Assembly: GCA_026692665.1 (NCBI GenBank)
Contig: JAPLOF010000005.1
Location: 1 to 39,893 of the forward strand
Length of the DNA stretch: 39,893 nt
Source: Planctomycetota bacterium
GTDB taxonomy: Bacteria > Planctomycetota > UBA1135 > GCA-002686595
Direction: 5' to 3'
Shown in pieces: positions 1 through 8,396 of this stretch. A model generated the notes under the pieces. That model did not search any database. It saw only the letters and a program-made list of their open reading frames with translations, and was not told the DNA's origin. Numbering within the stretch: the first letter of the stretch is position 1; the number at the start of each line of letters is the position of its first letter. The position numbers and the translations under genes were made by a program.

Positions 1-421
1 CTCCGCGGACGAATTCGATGAAGCGCTCGCGCGCGTCGGATTCCGCGAACGCGACGGCGAGGCCCGCGCCGAGATCCCGCGCGCCGCTGTCGACGAGGGC
101 GTCGACCCCGAAGAGCCGGATCGGAGCGCGCGACACCGGGCTGAGGGCCACCTCGTCGACCACGGGCACGAGCAGGGCCTCCCCGGCGATGGGGCGCAGA
201 TCCCCGAGCACCGAGTCGGCGAGCCCGCCCGGCGCGCGCACTTCGAGCCGCGCGCGACCCGAGAGTTCCAGGACGCCTTCCTCGAGCGCCGCCACGGCCG
301 CACGGCTCGAAGCCAGGGTCGCGACCACGGCCGCGACGCCCGCTGCGACGCCCAGGACCGTCACGCAGAAGCGCAGGGGCCGGCGTCGGACCGGACGGAG
401 GAACAGGGCCGTGAGCAGCAT
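1..421 (-). CDS. ABC transporter permease, FtsX/MacB family (N-terminal part, cut by window edge)
   Basis: The reading frame is open from an ATG at 421 to the window edge (140 codons) and would continue outside. The protein starts [18 protein letters not shown], followed by a hydrophobic segment of about 20 residues (residues 19-40) and then a soluble, mostly beta-like periplasmic stretch. This is the usual start of MacB/FtsX-type permeases, which have a membrane helix followed by a large periplasmic core domain. It lies 22 bases after the stop of an ABC ATPase of the matching LolD/MacB type, so the two genes form one exporter operon. In this family the pair moves lipoproteins, peptides or other substrates by mechanotransmission. 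The substrate cannot be told from the sequence. The C-terminal FtsX domain with its three helices is not in view, so the family call rests on the N-terminus and the partner gene. Confidence 0.72.
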   Translation of the reverse strand, partial: MLLTALFLRPVRRRPLRFCVTVLGVAAGVAAVVATLASSRAAVAALEEGVLELSGRARLEVRAPGGLADSVLGDLRPIAGEALLVPVVDEVALSPVSRAPIRLFGVDALVDSGARDLGAGLAVAFAESDARERFIEFVRG

Positions 422-443
422 GGCGTCAGTGCCCAGGGCCCAC

Positions 444-1163
444 TCAGTCCTCCCCGATCACGCGTCCGTCGCGCATGCGCACGCGCCGGTCCGCGCGCGC
501 GGCGACGCGCTCGTCGTGCGTGGCGAGGACCACCGCCGCGCGCTCGGACGGGCTGGATTCCGCGCGCAGCTCGTCGAGCAGCTCGAGCACGGCCGCGCCC
601 GACACGGAGTCGAGGTTCCCGGTCGGTTCGTCGGCCAGCACGAGGCGCGGCCGGTGGACGAGTGCGCGCGCCAGGGCCACGCGCTGCTGCTCGCCCCCGG
701 AGAGCTCCGACGGGAAGTGGCGCGCACGCGCCGCGAGTCCGACGCGCGCGAGCAGGCTCGCGACACGCGCCGGATCCCGGCGGCCGGCCAGGGAGAGAGG
801 GAGGGCCACGTTCTCCTCGGCCGTGAGGTTCGGGACCAGGTGGAACGCCTGGAAGACGATGCCGATCCGTTCGCGCCGCAGCGTGACGAGCTCGCGCTCG
901 CTGGCGCGGCCGAGGTCGATCCCGGCCACCAACGCGGTGCCCGCGTCGAGCCGGTCCACGCCCGAGAGCACGTTCAGCAGGGTCGACTTCCCGCAGCCCG
1001 AGGGCCCGAGCAGCGCCACCATCTCCCCCGGCTGGATCTCGAGGTCGACCTCGACGAGCGCCGCGACCTCGGCCGCACCGCGGGCGTAGGTCTTGGAGGC
1101 TCGCGAAATGACGGCCAAGGCGGCCGCGACACCGCGCGCGCCGGCTCTCTCGATCTCCTTCAT
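444..1163 (-). CDS. ABC transporter ATP-binding protein, LolD/MacB-type
   Basis: This is a 239-residue nucleotide-binding subunit, close to the usual 220-240 for the family. Visible motifs are Walker [10 protein letters not shown] (53-61), the Q-loop in [19 protein letters not shown] (about residues 101-119), signature LSGGEQQ (154-160), Walker B with [12 protein letters not shown] (174-185) and the switch His in ATHD. The [10 protein letters not shown] form and the PNLTAEENV stretch are typical of ATPases that pair with FtsX-like permeases (LolD, MacB, FtsE group). The longer upstream open frame is not family-like, so the ATG at 1163 giving MKEIERAG is preferred. Downstream, 22 bases away, lies the permease gene. 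The gene is divergent from the SRPBCC gene at 1305. Confidence 0.93.
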   Translation of the reverse strand: MKEIERAGARGVAAALAVISRASKTYARGAAEVAALVEVDLEIQPGEMVALLGPSGCGKSTLLNVLSGVDRLDAGTALVAGIDLGRASERELVTLRRERIGIVFQAFHLVPNLTAEENVALPLSLAGRRDPARVASLLARVGLAARARHFPSELSGGEQQRVALARALVHRPRLVLADEPTGNLDSVSGAAVLELLDELRAESSPSERAAVVLATHDERVAARADRRVRMRDGRVIGED

Positions 1164-1171
1164 GCGCACAT

Positions 1172-1192
1172 GCTGCCCTTCGGCAGGGCAGC
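1172..1192. other. Inverted repeat in the leader of the ABC exporter operon
   Basis: An 8-base perfect stem, GCTGCCCT/AGGGCAGC, with a 5-base loop begins 9 bases upstream of the ATPase start codon in the 141-base divergent intergenic region. It could be an RNA hairpin near the ribosome entry site or an operator half-pair. There is no further evidence for either role. Confidence 0.35.
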
Positions 1193-1304
1193 GCCGTCCG
1201 ATGCACGCGCGGGGCCCACGTGAGCCAGTGTGCACCTTGCGACCGTGTGGTTCCACGGGCGCTCCGGCGCATCCGCGTGGACCCACGCGGCGAAGAGGAC
1301 GAGG

Positions 1305-1826
1305 ATGGTCGCCGAAATCCCCGCCACGCCGTCCCAAGACGGGTCGACCCTCTCACGGATCGAACGCGGCTGGCGCCTCGAGAACGTGCAGATCCTCGCC
1401 CGCCCGATCGAGGACGTGTTCCCGTTCTTCGAGCGGCCCGAGAACCTCGAGGCCATCACCCCGCCCTGGCTGCGCTTCCGCATCCTCACGCCGAGCCCCG
1501 TCCCGATGCACGTGGACGCGCGCATCGACTACCGTCTGTCGCTCTTCGGCGTGCCGCTGCGCTGGAGGACGCGCATCGTGCGCCACGAGCCCGGCCGCGC
1601 CTTCGTGGACGAGCAGGAGTCCGGGCCGTTCGCGCTGTGGCACCACACCCATGAGTTCCGCCGGCACCTCGGCGGCACGTGGATGCTCGACCGCGTCGAC
1701 TTCCGCGCGCCACTGGGTCCGCTCGGCAGCCTCGCGCACCACCTCTTCGTCGGACGGCTCGTGAAGCGCATCTTCGAGCACCGCCGATCCCGGATCGTGG
1801 AACTCCTCGAGCAGCGCGAGGCCTGA
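1305..1826 (+). CDS. SRPBCC-superfamily (START/Bet v1-like) protein
   Basis: This is a 173-residue protein beginning MVAEIPATPSQDG. The core reads ERGWRLENVQILARPIEDVF, then FFERPENLEAITPPWLRFRI and later GVPLRWRTRI. This is the pattern of SRPBCC proteins of the Coq10/CoxG/cyclase-dehydrase kind: an N-terminal beta strand with 'RPIEDVFPFF', the 'ENLEAITPPWLRF' segment, and a long C-terminal helix (residues about 140-170). These proteins bind hydrophobic ligands in a deep cavity. Relatives of this subgroup are often fused to, or next to, NAD-dependent epimerases of the TIGR01777 type, but no such partner is beside it here. The ATG at 1305 is chosen over the upstream in-frame start at 1230 because family similarity begins after it and AAGAGG (1293-1298) sits 6 bases upstream. 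The ligand is unknown. Confidence 0.8.
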   Translation: MVAEIPATPSQDGSTLSRIERGWRLENVQILARPIEDVFPFFERPENLEAITPPWLRFRILTPSPVPMHVDARIDYRLSLFGVPLRWRTRIVRHEPGRAFVDEQESGPFALWHHTHEFRRHLGGTWMLDRVDFRAPLGPLGSLAHHLFVGRLVKRIFEHRRSRIVELLEQREA

Positions 1827-1829
1827 GGG

Positions 1830-3653
1830 TCAGGGCGCGGCCTCGAGCCCGGCGCGCACGCGCCGGAACCAGCGCAACGACTCGTCGAGCCCGCCCGGGC
1901 GATCCCGCGCGAGCCAGATGCGCTCGTGTTCCGCCTCCACGGCGCGGAACTGCTGCGCGAGCTCGCCGCGCGCGCGTGCCGGGAGGCCGGCGAGCGGCAC
2001 GCCCGCGCCCGCTTCCAATCGCGCGATCCCGAGATCCGCGCCGAGCGCCTGCGCGGAGGCGATCCAGCGCATCTCGGCACACAGGAGGGGCGCGTCGGCG
2101 CGCGTGCTGCGTGATCGCTCGATGCGCGACACGGTGCGCTGCATGGAATCCAGCGCGCACTCGAGGCCCGCGCGCGAGAGATCGGGCGTCCGCGGATGGG
2201 GGAACGCGTCCGGCGCGAAAGCCACGAGGAAGAAGAGCGCCGATCCGTTCGTCGCGGGCGATCCGGTCTCGAGGTAGACGTTGGCGAGCTCCATCGCGGC
2301 GAGGCCCAGCTCGCCCGCGTCATCGGCGTAGACGTGCGCGTCGAGGAGGCGCGCCAGGCGCGCTTCGTCGAGGTTCGCGTCGGGATTCCAGGAGAGACCC
2401 GCTCCGGCGAGGAGCCCCCAGTCCCGCACGCAGTGCGGCTGGTGGTGACCGCGATCGCCCCAGTCGGTCACGAGCATGCCCCGCGCGCCGGCACGCACGC
2501 CGTGCGCGGCGGCCTCGCGCAGGTTCGCGATCCCGTTGCGCGCGCGGCCGCCGAAGCTCTGCCAACTGGACGTTCCCGGACAGACCCAGAACTCGAGGCC
2601 CGCCGCCCGGAAACGCTCGACGTGCTCGGCGAAGGGATGACCGGCGTCGTAGCCCCACTCCAGTGCGACGAGGTCCCGCGGGAGCTCGGGCACGAGCTCC
2701 GGCCGCTGCAGGATGACGTCGCCCCAGAACTGCATCCGCCGCCCGCGGCGCGTCACGAGCTCGTGCACGCGCCGCAGGTACTCGAGGTACACGCGCTCCA
2801 CGCCGCGCTCTGCGCATGCGGCCTTGGACTTCCCCAGTCCGAGGTCGAACGTCTCGTCCAGGCCCACGTTGAATGTGCCGGAGCGGAAGCAGGGCAGGAG
2901 CTGGTCGTAGAGGTCCTCGAGCAGGGCGATCGCCCGCGGGTCGCCGAGGTCGAGCGAGTAGGGCTCGCGATCCAGGCTGAACGCGTGCTCCACGCCGGCC
3001 GGCACCTCGGCCAGGTCCCGGTAGCGCGCGTGCTTCAACCAGCGGTGGAAGTGACCGAAGCTCTGTTGGTTCGGGGCGAGCTCGATCCCGCGCGCGGCGC
3101 ATCGGTCGTCGAAGGACCGCACCTCGTCGGGCGTGAACGGACTGGCCGCGCGCCAGACGTCCTCGTGTCCGGCGTAGGCGAAGGCGTGCTCGAAGTACAG
3201 CTGGAGGTGATCGACCTTCCAAGCCGCCAGGTGCTCGGCGATGCCGTCGAGCGCCTCCGTGCGCGGCACGCGGCCGCGCGACACGTCGAGCATGACGCCG
3301 CGCGTCGAGAAAGCCGGTTCGTCGCGGATCCGCAGGCCGGGGATCTCCGCCCGGCCGTCGCGTCCCGTGTGCAGGGCGACGATCTGCGTGAAGGTCGCCA
3401 GAGCGTGACGCGCGCCCGCGGCGTCGCGGGCCGATGCACGCCCTCCTTGCCCGTCCACCTCCAACTCGTAGCCGGCGGGTGGTACGTGCGCGGCGTGGAC
3501 GAGGCGCAGACTGGGGGGCGAACCGCTGGCGCCAGGAATCTCCAGCCCGAACGGTCCGGCGTCGGCCGTCCAGCGCGCATCGCACGAGAAGGACCCTCCG
3601 ACGCGCTCGAGCGCACGCGGCTCGGGCCAGAGGAGATCCAGGCGGTCGATCAC
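1830..3653 (-). CDS. Glycoside hydrolase family 20-like protein (beta-N-acetylhexosaminidase type)
   Basis: This is a 607-residue protein with a GH20-like layout. There is an N-terminal alpha/beta domain (about 1-95, ending in RHALATFTQIVALHT, a hallmark of GH20 domain 2), then a TIM barrel starting at GLRIRDEPAFSTRGVMLDVS. The candidate catalytic Asp-Glu pair is D266-E267 in FNVGLDETFDLG. The classical GH20 form is GGDE, so this is a divergent member. A barrel strand with FWGDVI and a substrate-side Trp (ALEWGYD) follow. No signal peptide is seen, so it may act in the cytoplasm on recycled N-acetyl-hexosamine sugars. A GTG start at 3653 overlaps the stop of the upstream membrane-protein gene (GTGA), so the two are translationally coupled. 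The exact substrate is uncertain. Confidence 0.82.
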   Translation of the reverse strand: MIDRLDLLWPEPRALERVGGSFSCDARWTADAGPFGLEIPGASGSPPSLRLVHAAHVPPAGYELEVDGQGGRASARDAAGARHALATFTQIVALHTGRDGRAEIPGLRIRDEPAFSTRGVMLDVSRGRVPRTEALDGIAEHLAAWKVDHLQLYFEHAFAYAGHEDVWRAASPFTPDEVRSFDDRCAARGIELAPNQQSFGHFHRWLKHARYRDLAEVPAGVEHAFSLDREPYSLDLGDPRAIALLEDLYDQLLPCFRSGTFNVGLDETFDLGLGKSKAACAERGVERVYLEYLRRVHELVTRRGRRMQFWGDVILQRPELVPELPRDLVALEWGYDAGHPFAEHVERFRAAGLEFWVCPGTSSWQSFGGRARNGIANLREAAAHGVRAGARGMLVTDWGDRGHHQPHCVRDWGLLAGAGLSWNPDANLDEARLARLLDAHVYADDAGELGLAAMELANVYLETGSPATNGSALFFLVAFAPDAFPHPRTPDLSRAGLECALDSMQRTVSRIERSRSTRADAPLLCAEMRWIASAQALGADLGIARLEAGAGVPLAGLPARARGELAQQFRAVEAEHERIWLARDRPGGLDESLRWFRRVRAGLEAAP

Positions 3654-4318
3654 GAGTCGCGCCGCGCGAGCCGCGCCGCGCGCTCGGTCACGTAGATGAC
3701 GGCCGCGCAGCCGATGGGGAAGAGGACTTCGGCGACGGCCTGCGTGGCGAGCACGGCCAGCCGGGTGTCCGGCCGGAGGCGCAGGAGGAGCACGCTCACG
3801 ACGAGGGCCGTGACCGCTCCGATCGAGAGGCCGACCACGAGGTGGCTCCGCAGCGAGATCACGGGCCGGCTCGTGAGCCGCGCCACGACGAGCCCGAGGG
3901 CGCCGTACTCGACGGCCTTGATGCCCGCGAGGAGGAAGGGGGACAGCGCTTCCGCGGCTCCGGGTGCCACGGACAGCGCCGAGCCGACGCTCTTGTGCAC
4001 CGAACGCGCGATCGCGAAGCCGACGGGCGCACTCAGCGCGCCCAGGAGTCCCATCGCGCGCGGACGCGCCTTGCCCGCCGCGAGTCCGCAGGAGATCGAC
4101 ACGCAGACGAGCACCGACCAGCTCACCTTGCCGGCGGTCTCCGCCACGGTCTGGGCGACGGTCGGCAGGCGGTCCTGGAAGGCGAAGAGGACGAGTTGGA
4201 CGACCTCGAGGCCGATGCCCAGCGCCACGGACCACCAGGCGACGCGCAGCGTGCGATCCCAGAATCGATCGACGGGCGCGCCGATCGCGGAGACGCCGGG
4301 CCGGACTTCGGAGGTCAT
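3650..4318 (-). CDS. Polytopic membrane protein, unknown function
   Basis: This is a 222-residue protein with about five or six hydrophobic segments, for example WWSVALGIGLEVVQLVLFAF, SWSVLVCVSISCGLAAG, ALGLVVARL and VGLSIGAVTALVVSVLLLRL, and a basic C-terminus. I do not recognise the family. The ATG at 4318 (MTSEVRPGVSAIGAP) is chosen. A TTG at 4357 would add 13 residues and has a TA-rich hexamer (TAGGGA) 9 bases before it, so a longer form is possible. Its stop codon overlaps the GTG of the GH20-like gene by 4 bases, which makes a two-gene operon. A transport or envelope role linked to the sugar hydrolase is possible but is inference only. Confidence 0.6.
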   Translation of the reverse strand: MTSEVRPGVSAIGAPVDRFWDRTLRVAWWSVALGIGLEVVQLVLFAFQDRLPTVAQTVAETAGKVSWSVLVCVSISCGLAAGKARPRAMGLLGALSAPVGFAIARSVHKSVGSALSVAPGAAEALSPFLLAGIKAVEYGALGLVVARLTSRPVISLRSHLVVGLSIGAVTALVVSVLLLRLRPDTRLAVLATQAVAEVLFPIGCAAVIYVTERAARLARRDS

Positions 4319-4421
4319 GTCGACCGCGAGGATCCGCTGGACACCCTCGCGGTTCAAGCGCCGGAATCCCTAGCCCCAAGCGCGGGTGCGCGCCGTCCCC
4401 CGCGAGACCTCGGGAAATGCG

Positions 4422-4447
4422 ATCGGACCGCCCTTCGGCGGTCCGAT
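4422..4447 (-). terminator. Strong hairpin after the 71-residue protein gene
   Basis: A perfect 11-base stem (ATCGGACCGCC / GGCGGTCCGAT) with a 4-base loop lies 22 bases past the stop codon at 4470 on the minus strand. There is no T-run after it, only a short TTT, as is common in very GC-rich genomes. It probably ends transcription or protects the 3' end before the membrane-protein gene. Confidence 0.6.
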
Positions 4448-4469
4448 GCGCGCACGGCTCGCGTCGAGA

Positions 4470-4685
4470 TCAGGAGGCGTCGCGCTGGTACCCGAGCCCC
4501 TTCACGATCTCCAGCACCTCCGACCACGTCGGGAATGGGCGCCGGTTCACGCGCTTGTAGTCGTCGATCGCCGTGATGAACTCGATGACGTCGGGCGGCA
4601 TCTCGTCCGGGCGCAGGGTTCCCGTGCGCGGGGACTCGTCCTCGTCGATCGTCGTCGTCTTGGTCTTGCGTTTCGTCGTGCCCAT
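4470..4685 (-). CDS. Small conserved protein, 71 residues, unknown function
   Basis: The N-terminus is basic and threonine-rich ([16 protein letters not shown]). It is followed by a compact helical domain, [20 protein letters not shown] then [19 protein letters not shown] associate the '[25 protein letters not shown]' pattern with short hypothetical proteins of Planctomycetes. That is from memory and was not checked. There are no membrane segments, metal ligands or known catalytic residues. The gene stands alone, with 271 bases upstream and a hairpin downstream. The sequence GAGACT lies 6 bases before the ATG, a near match to the TANNNT hexamers seen upstream of other genes here. The even composition and the clear difference from the Arg-rich shadow frames support it as a real gene. 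Confidence 0.8.
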   Translation of the reverse strand: MGTTKRKTKTTTIDEDESPRTGTLRPDEMPPDVIEFITAIDDYKRVNRRPFPTWSEVLEIVKGLGYQRDAS

Positions 4686-4956
4686 CCGGGGAGTCTCGCA
4701 GTCGGTCCAGGAGCGGGGGCCGCGGCGGACCAGATCCGCCTCGCCAGTCCCGTGGATCGACCGGCCGGGGTGCGATTCTTGATCGTCCGCGAGCGAGCGC
4801 AGGCCGGACGCCCTCGCGGACCGCGTCCCGAGGCTGGGGGGTACCCCCGGGGCCGTCCCACGCTCGGCCGGCTCGGGTCCGGTCCGCCCCGAAGCGCACT
4901 CAGAATCCCTCGTCCCGCGGATCCGCCGGCGAGTCCGGGGAAGGTCAGCCGCGGAT
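4686..4956. other. Intergenic region upstream of the small conserved gene
   Basis: These 271 bases lie between the mtnA stop and the small gene start, both on the minus strand. No coding frame looks real. The only notable element is a perfect 12-base palindrome, GGGGGTACCCCC, at 4837-4848, which may serve as an mtnA terminator or a protein-binding site. Confidence 0.4.
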
Positions 4957-6057
4957 CTAGGTCGACCCGCGCCGCAGGGTTGGGACCGCCACGCCGCCGC
5001 GCGTCAGCGCCGCCTCGACCTTCTCGGTCGTCGGGCTCTCGATGATCCCGACCTCGGTCACGATGCCCGTGACGAGGCGCGCCGGCGTCACGTCGAAGGC
5101 CGGGTTCCAGACCTTCACGCCGATCGGCGCCGTGCGCCGGCCGAACCCGTGAGTGACCTCCTCGGGCGCGCGCTCCTCGATCGGGATCTCGGCACCGCTC
5201 GCGATCTTCGGATCGAACGTCGTGAGCGGGGCGACCGCGTAGAAGGGGATGCCGTGCTCGCGCGCCAGGACCGCGACGCCGTACGTGCCGATCTTGTTGC
5301 ACACGTCGCCGTTCCGCGCGATGCGATCCGAACCGACGAGGACGAGGTCGACGCGGCCGGAAGCCATGAGGCTCGCGGCCATGTTGTCCGTGATCAGCGT
5401 CACGTCGACGCCCGATTGCTGCAGTTCCCAAGCCGTCAGCCGCGCTCCCTGGAGCAGGGGCCGCGTCTCGTCGGCGTAGACCTTCACGGACAGTCCGCGC
5501 TCCCGGGCGACGTAGATCGGCGCGAGCGCCGTTCCCATGCCGCCCGTGGCGAGCGCGCCGGCGTTGCAGTGCGTGAGCACCGTGCAGCCGTCCTTCAGGA
5601 GCCGGACACCGTGCTCGCCCATCGCGCGACACTGCGCGCGGTCCTCGGCGTGGATGGCCCGCGCTTCCTCGAAGAGCGCGGCCACGATGCGCGCGCCGCC
5701 GGCCTTCCCCGCGAACTCGCGCTCCGCGCGTCGCTTCATGCGGTCGAGCGCCCAGAACAGGTTGACCGCGGTCGGTCGCGCCTTGGCCAGGGTCGCGGCG
5801 ACCTCCTGCGCGACGCCGACGACGTTGGCCGCGTCGCTCTCGTCGAGTTCCTGCACGCCGAGCAGCACGCCGTACGCGGCCGCCACCCCGATCGCCGGCG
5901 CGCCGCGGACGGCGAGCCGGCGGATCGCGTCGCGCATCTCGTCCACGGTGCGGACCGCGAGCTGCACGTGCTCCTCGGGCAGGCGCGTCTGGTCCACGAG
6001 CTCGACGTAGCCCGGGCGATCACCCACCCAACGCAGAGTCTCGACCACGGGCTTCAT
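4957..6057 (-). CDS. mtnA: S-methyl-5-thioribose-1-phosphate isomerase (methionine salvage)
   Basis: This 366-residue protein is full length for MtnA. It isomerises methylthioribose 1-phosphate to methylthioribulose 1-phosphate in the methionine salvage pathway. It belongs to the family related to eIF2B alpha/beta/delta subunits. Family motifs are RGAPAIG (51-57), catalytic Cys C164 in [10 protein letters not shown], and catalytic Asp D244 in [18 protein letters not shown]. The C-terminus has the expected [18 protein letters not shown]. Its ATG at 6057 overlaps the stop of purC (ATGA), so it is translated from the same message. No other salvage genes (mtnB, C, D, K, P) are in the window. Confidence 0.97.
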   Translation of the reverse strand: MKPVVETLRWVGDRPGYVELVDQTRLPEEHVQLAVRTVDEMRDAIRRLAVRGAPAIGVAAAYGVLLGVQELDESDAANVVGVAQEVAATLAKARPTAVNLFWALDRMKRRAEREFAGKAGGARIVAALFEEARAIHAEDRAQCRAMGEHGVRLLKDGCTVLTHCNAGALATGGMGTALAPIYVARERGLSVKVYADETRPLLQGARLTAWELQQSGVDVTLITDNMAASLMASGRVDLVLVGSDRIARNGDVCNKIGTYGVAVLAREHGIPFYAVAPLTTFDPKIASGAEIPIEERAPEEVTHGFGRRTAPIGVKVWNPAFDVTPARLVTGIVTEVGIIESPTTEKVEAALTRGGVAVPTLRRGST

Positions 6058-6986
6058 CGCGCGACCTCCACGCCCTCGGGCAGACGGCCGGTGATGCGCT
6101 GGCAGATCTCCAGGTAGCGCTGCGCGACGCGCGCGAGCACGGCGGGATCGAGCGCGGGCGGCGGCGGTTCCTTGTTCCAGCCGGTCGTCTCGAGCCAGTC
6201 GCGCAGGATCTGCTTGTCGTAGCTGGGCGGGTTCTCGCCCGGTTTCCACGTCTCGCGCGGCCAGAACCGCGAGCTGTCGGGCGTCAGAACCTCGTCGATC
6301 AGCACCAGGCGGCCGTCCAGGATCCCGAACTCGAACTTCGTGTCGGCCAGGAGGATCCCGTGCGGTTCCAGCACCTCGGTCCCGCGACGGTAGAGCGCCA
6401 GCGCGACGCGCTGCGCCTCGTCGAACGTCGCCGCTCCGACCTTCGCGCGCGCCTCGTCGTGCGTGAGCGGCAGGTCGTGCGCCGCTTCCTTCGTGGTCGG
6501 GGTCAGGATGGGCGTCTCCAACCGGGAGGCGTGCTGCAATCCGACCGGCAGGGCGACGCCGCAGATCGAGCGCGTGCGCTGGTAGTCCTTCCAGCCCGAG
6601 CCGGCCACGTAGCCGCGCACGACCCACTCGACCGGTGTCGGCGTGGCGCGACGGACGATCTGCACGCGACCGCGCAGCCGCGCGCGCCAGCCGGAGTCGA
6701 GACCGGGCACGTCCTCGACCCGCGTCGAGACGAGGTGGTTCGGCACGACGTCGCGCGTCTTCTCGAACCAGAACGCCGACAACGCGGAGAGCACGCGGCC
6801 CTTCCCGGGGATGCCCTCGCGCATGACCACGTCGAAGGCCGACACGCGGTCGGTCGCCACGAAGAGGAGGTGCTCCCCGTCGAGCGTGTAGATGTCGCGC
6901 ACCTTGCCGGAATGCACGAGTGCGTAGCCCGGCGGGCCGCCCGTGCGTCCGAGGTAGATGTCCGTTGCGCTCGTTCCGGTCGCCAT
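6054..6986 (-). CDS. purC: Phosphoribosylaminoimidazole-succinocarboxamide synthase (SAICAR synthetase)
   Basis: This 310-residue enzyme catalyses the ATP-dependent joining of CAIR and aspartate in de novo purine synthesis. Visible features are SGKVRDIY near residue 27 (the phosphate-binding start of the family), ATDRVSAFDVVM, the long-form segment EWVVRGYVAGSGWKDYQ, and the substrate-site stretch LLADTKFEFG with DEVLTPDSSRFWP. The length fits the longer, yeast Ade1-like form (about 300) rather than the short 240-residue form. The ATG at 6986 gives MATGTSATD. A TAGACT hexamer (7002-6997) lies 10 bases before it. It is divergent from aroA across 44 bases and overlaps mtnA by 4 bases. Confidence 0.97.
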   Translation of the reverse strand: MATGTSATDIYLGRTGGPPGYALVHSGKVRDIYTLDGEHLLFVATDRVSAFDVVMREGIPGKGRVLSALSAFWFEKTRDVVPNHLVSTRVEDVPGLDSGWRARLRGRVQIVRRATPTPVEWVVRGYVAGSGWKDYQRTRSICGVALPVGLQHASRLETPILTPTTKEAAHDLPLTHDEARAKVGAATFDEAQRVALALYRRGTEVLEPHGILLADTKFEFGILDGRLVLIDEVLTPDSSRFWPRETWKPGENPPSYDKQILRDWLETTGWNKEPPPPALDPAVLARVAQRYLEICQRITGRLPEGVEVAR

Positions 6987-6996
6987 GAGGGGCGAG

Positions 6997-7002
6997 AGTC
7001 TA
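6997..7002 (-). promoter_or_regulatory. purC: Candidate -10 element for purC-mtnA
   Basis: On the minus strand this hexamer reads TAGACT and ends 10 bases before the purC ATG. This would give a leader of only a few bases. No clear -35 element is seen. Confidence 0.4.
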
Positions 7003-7017
7003 AGCGAGGCGCGCGCG

Positions 7018-7023
7018 TACACT
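7018..7023 (+). promoter_or_regulatory. aroA: Candidate -10 element for aroA (leaderless start)
   Basis: TACACT lies exactly 7 bases before the aroA ATG, so transcription would start at or next to the start codon. There is no Shine-Dalgarno sequence. The same 7-base spacing is found before galE and the CCA-adding-enzyme gene. Confidence 0.5.
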
Positions 7024-7030
7024 CCACGGG

Positions 7031-8386
7031 ATGCCCGACCGCTCGAACGCACCGCTCGGCCTGCGCCCTCCCGCGGGGGGGCGCGGCGTCGTCCGCGGCG
7101 CGGTCCGCGTCCCCGGATCGAAGTCGATCGCGCAGCGCGCCGTGGTGCTCGCGGGACTCTGCCCGGGGCGGACGCGCCTGGCGGGACTGCCCGACGGCGA
7201 GGACGTGGTCGCGGCCCTCGCGCTCGTGGCCGCGACCGGCGCACGCGTCGAGCGGCTCAGTCCCGCGGCGTGCGCGATCGATGGACGACCTCCGGGGCCG
7301 CACCGCGGCTGGCGCGCCGACCCGCCGCTCCAGGCCGGGGAGTCGGGCACGCTGGCGCGCCTCGCCACCGCGGCGTTCGGGTTCTGCGGCGACGCCGGGC
7401 GGACGGGGACCATCGACGTGCGCGGCACGCTCGCCCAGCGCTCCAGCACAGCGCTGTTCGCCGCCCTGCGCGGCGCGGGGGTCCGCACGGAACCGGGCGA
7501 CGCGGTGCGCTGGCCGGTCCGGATCACGCCGCTCGGTCCGCCCAGCGAGGTGGTGCTCGACAACCCCGCCTCGAGCCAGGAGGTCAGCGCGCTCCTCATC
7601 GCGCTCGCCGCCTGGCCGGGAGAGGCGGCGCTCGTCGTGCGCGGCGAGATCCCGAGCCGTCCCTACCTCGCGCTCACCGTCGCGGCGCTGGCTCAGTTCG
7701 GAGCGACCGTCGCGGAGAGCGTGATGCCGGGCGCGGCGCACTTCCACGTGACGGGCCCGCTGCGCGCGCCCGAGGTCCCGCTGTCGATCGAGCCCGATGC
7801 TTCGGCTGCCGCCGTCGCCCTGGCCGCGGGCTGTCTCTCGGGCGGCGACGTCGCGATCGCCGGGATCACGAGCCGCTCGCTGCAAGGGGACGCGCGCATC
7901 GTCGAGCACCTCGCCGCGTTCGGTTGCGAGGCGGGCGCGCGCGACGACGCGCTGCAGGCGCGCGGCCTCCCGACGCGGCCGGCCGACCTCGACCTGACGG
8001 GCGAGCCCGACCTCGCGCCCGTCCTGGCGGCCGTCGCGGCGCGCGCGGCGATCGAGAGCGGGGGTACCACTCGATTGCGCGGGCTCGGGACGCTCCCGGG
8101 CAAGGAGAGCTCGCGGATCGAGGTGCTCGCGGCCGGTCTCCGCGCCGCCGGATTCGAGGCCACGGCGACCCGCGACGCGCTCTCGATCGGCCGCGGGACG
8201 CCGCGCCGCCCGGCGGAGCCGCTCGACAGCCACGGGGATCACCGCATGGCGTTCGCGTTCGCCCTGCTGGGCCTCACGATCGACGGGGTCCTGGTCGCGG
8301 ACCCGGGCTGCGTCGCCAAGTCCTGGCCCGGATTCTGGCGCGATCTCGAGCGCGCGGGAGCTTCGATCGCGCGTCCGCCGACGTAG
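7031..8386 (+). CDS. aroA: 3-phosphoshikimate 1-carboxyvinyltransferase (EPSP synthase)
   Basis: This 451-residue protein is a full-length EPSP synthase, transferring enolpyruvate from PEP to shikimate 3-phosphate in aromatic amino acid synthesis. Motifs are VPGSKSIAQRA (27-37), where the usual Asn of SKSxxNR is Gln, GESGTLARL (PEP and phosphate site), SSQEVSALLIAL (the shikimate-binding stretch), the catalytic region LDLTGEPDLAPVLAA, PLDSHGDHRMAFAFAL, and VAKSWPGFW near the end. The N-terminus has a short Pro/Gly-rich extension. It is divergent from purC and is followed by galE after 10 bases. The TAG stop is part of the hexamer proposed as the galE -10. Confidence 0.96.
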   Translation: MPDRSNAPLGLRPPAGGRGVVRGAVRVPGSKSIAQRAVVLAGLCPGRTRLAGLPDGEDVVAALALVAATGARVERLSPAACAIDGRPPGPHRGWRADPPLQAGESGTLARLATAAFGFCGDAGRTGTIDVRGTLAQRSSTALFAALRGAGVRTEPGDAVRWPVRITPLGPPSEVVLDNPASSQEVSALLIALAAWPGEAALVVRGEIPSRPYLALTVAALAQFGATVAESVMPGAAHFHVTGPLRAPEVPLSIEPDASAAAVALAAGCLSGGDVAIAGITSRSLQGDARIVEHLAAFGCEAGARDDALQARGLPTRPADLDLTGEPDLAPVLAAVAARAAIESGGTTRLRGLGTLPGKESSRIEVLAAGLRAAGFEATATRDALSIGRGTPRRPAEPLDSHGDHRMAFAFALLGLTIDGVLVADPGCVAKSWPGFWRDLERAGASIARPPT

Positions 8387-8389
8387 ACT
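8384..8389 (+). promoter_or_regulatory. galE: Candidate -10 element for galE (overlaps aroA stop)
   Basis: TAGACT lies exactly 7 bases before the galE ATG and contains the aroA stop codon. A weak -35-like TTCGAT is at 8362-8367, 16 bases upstream. The geometry fits leaderless transcription. Confidence 0.4.
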
Positions 8390-8396
8390 CCCGCGG

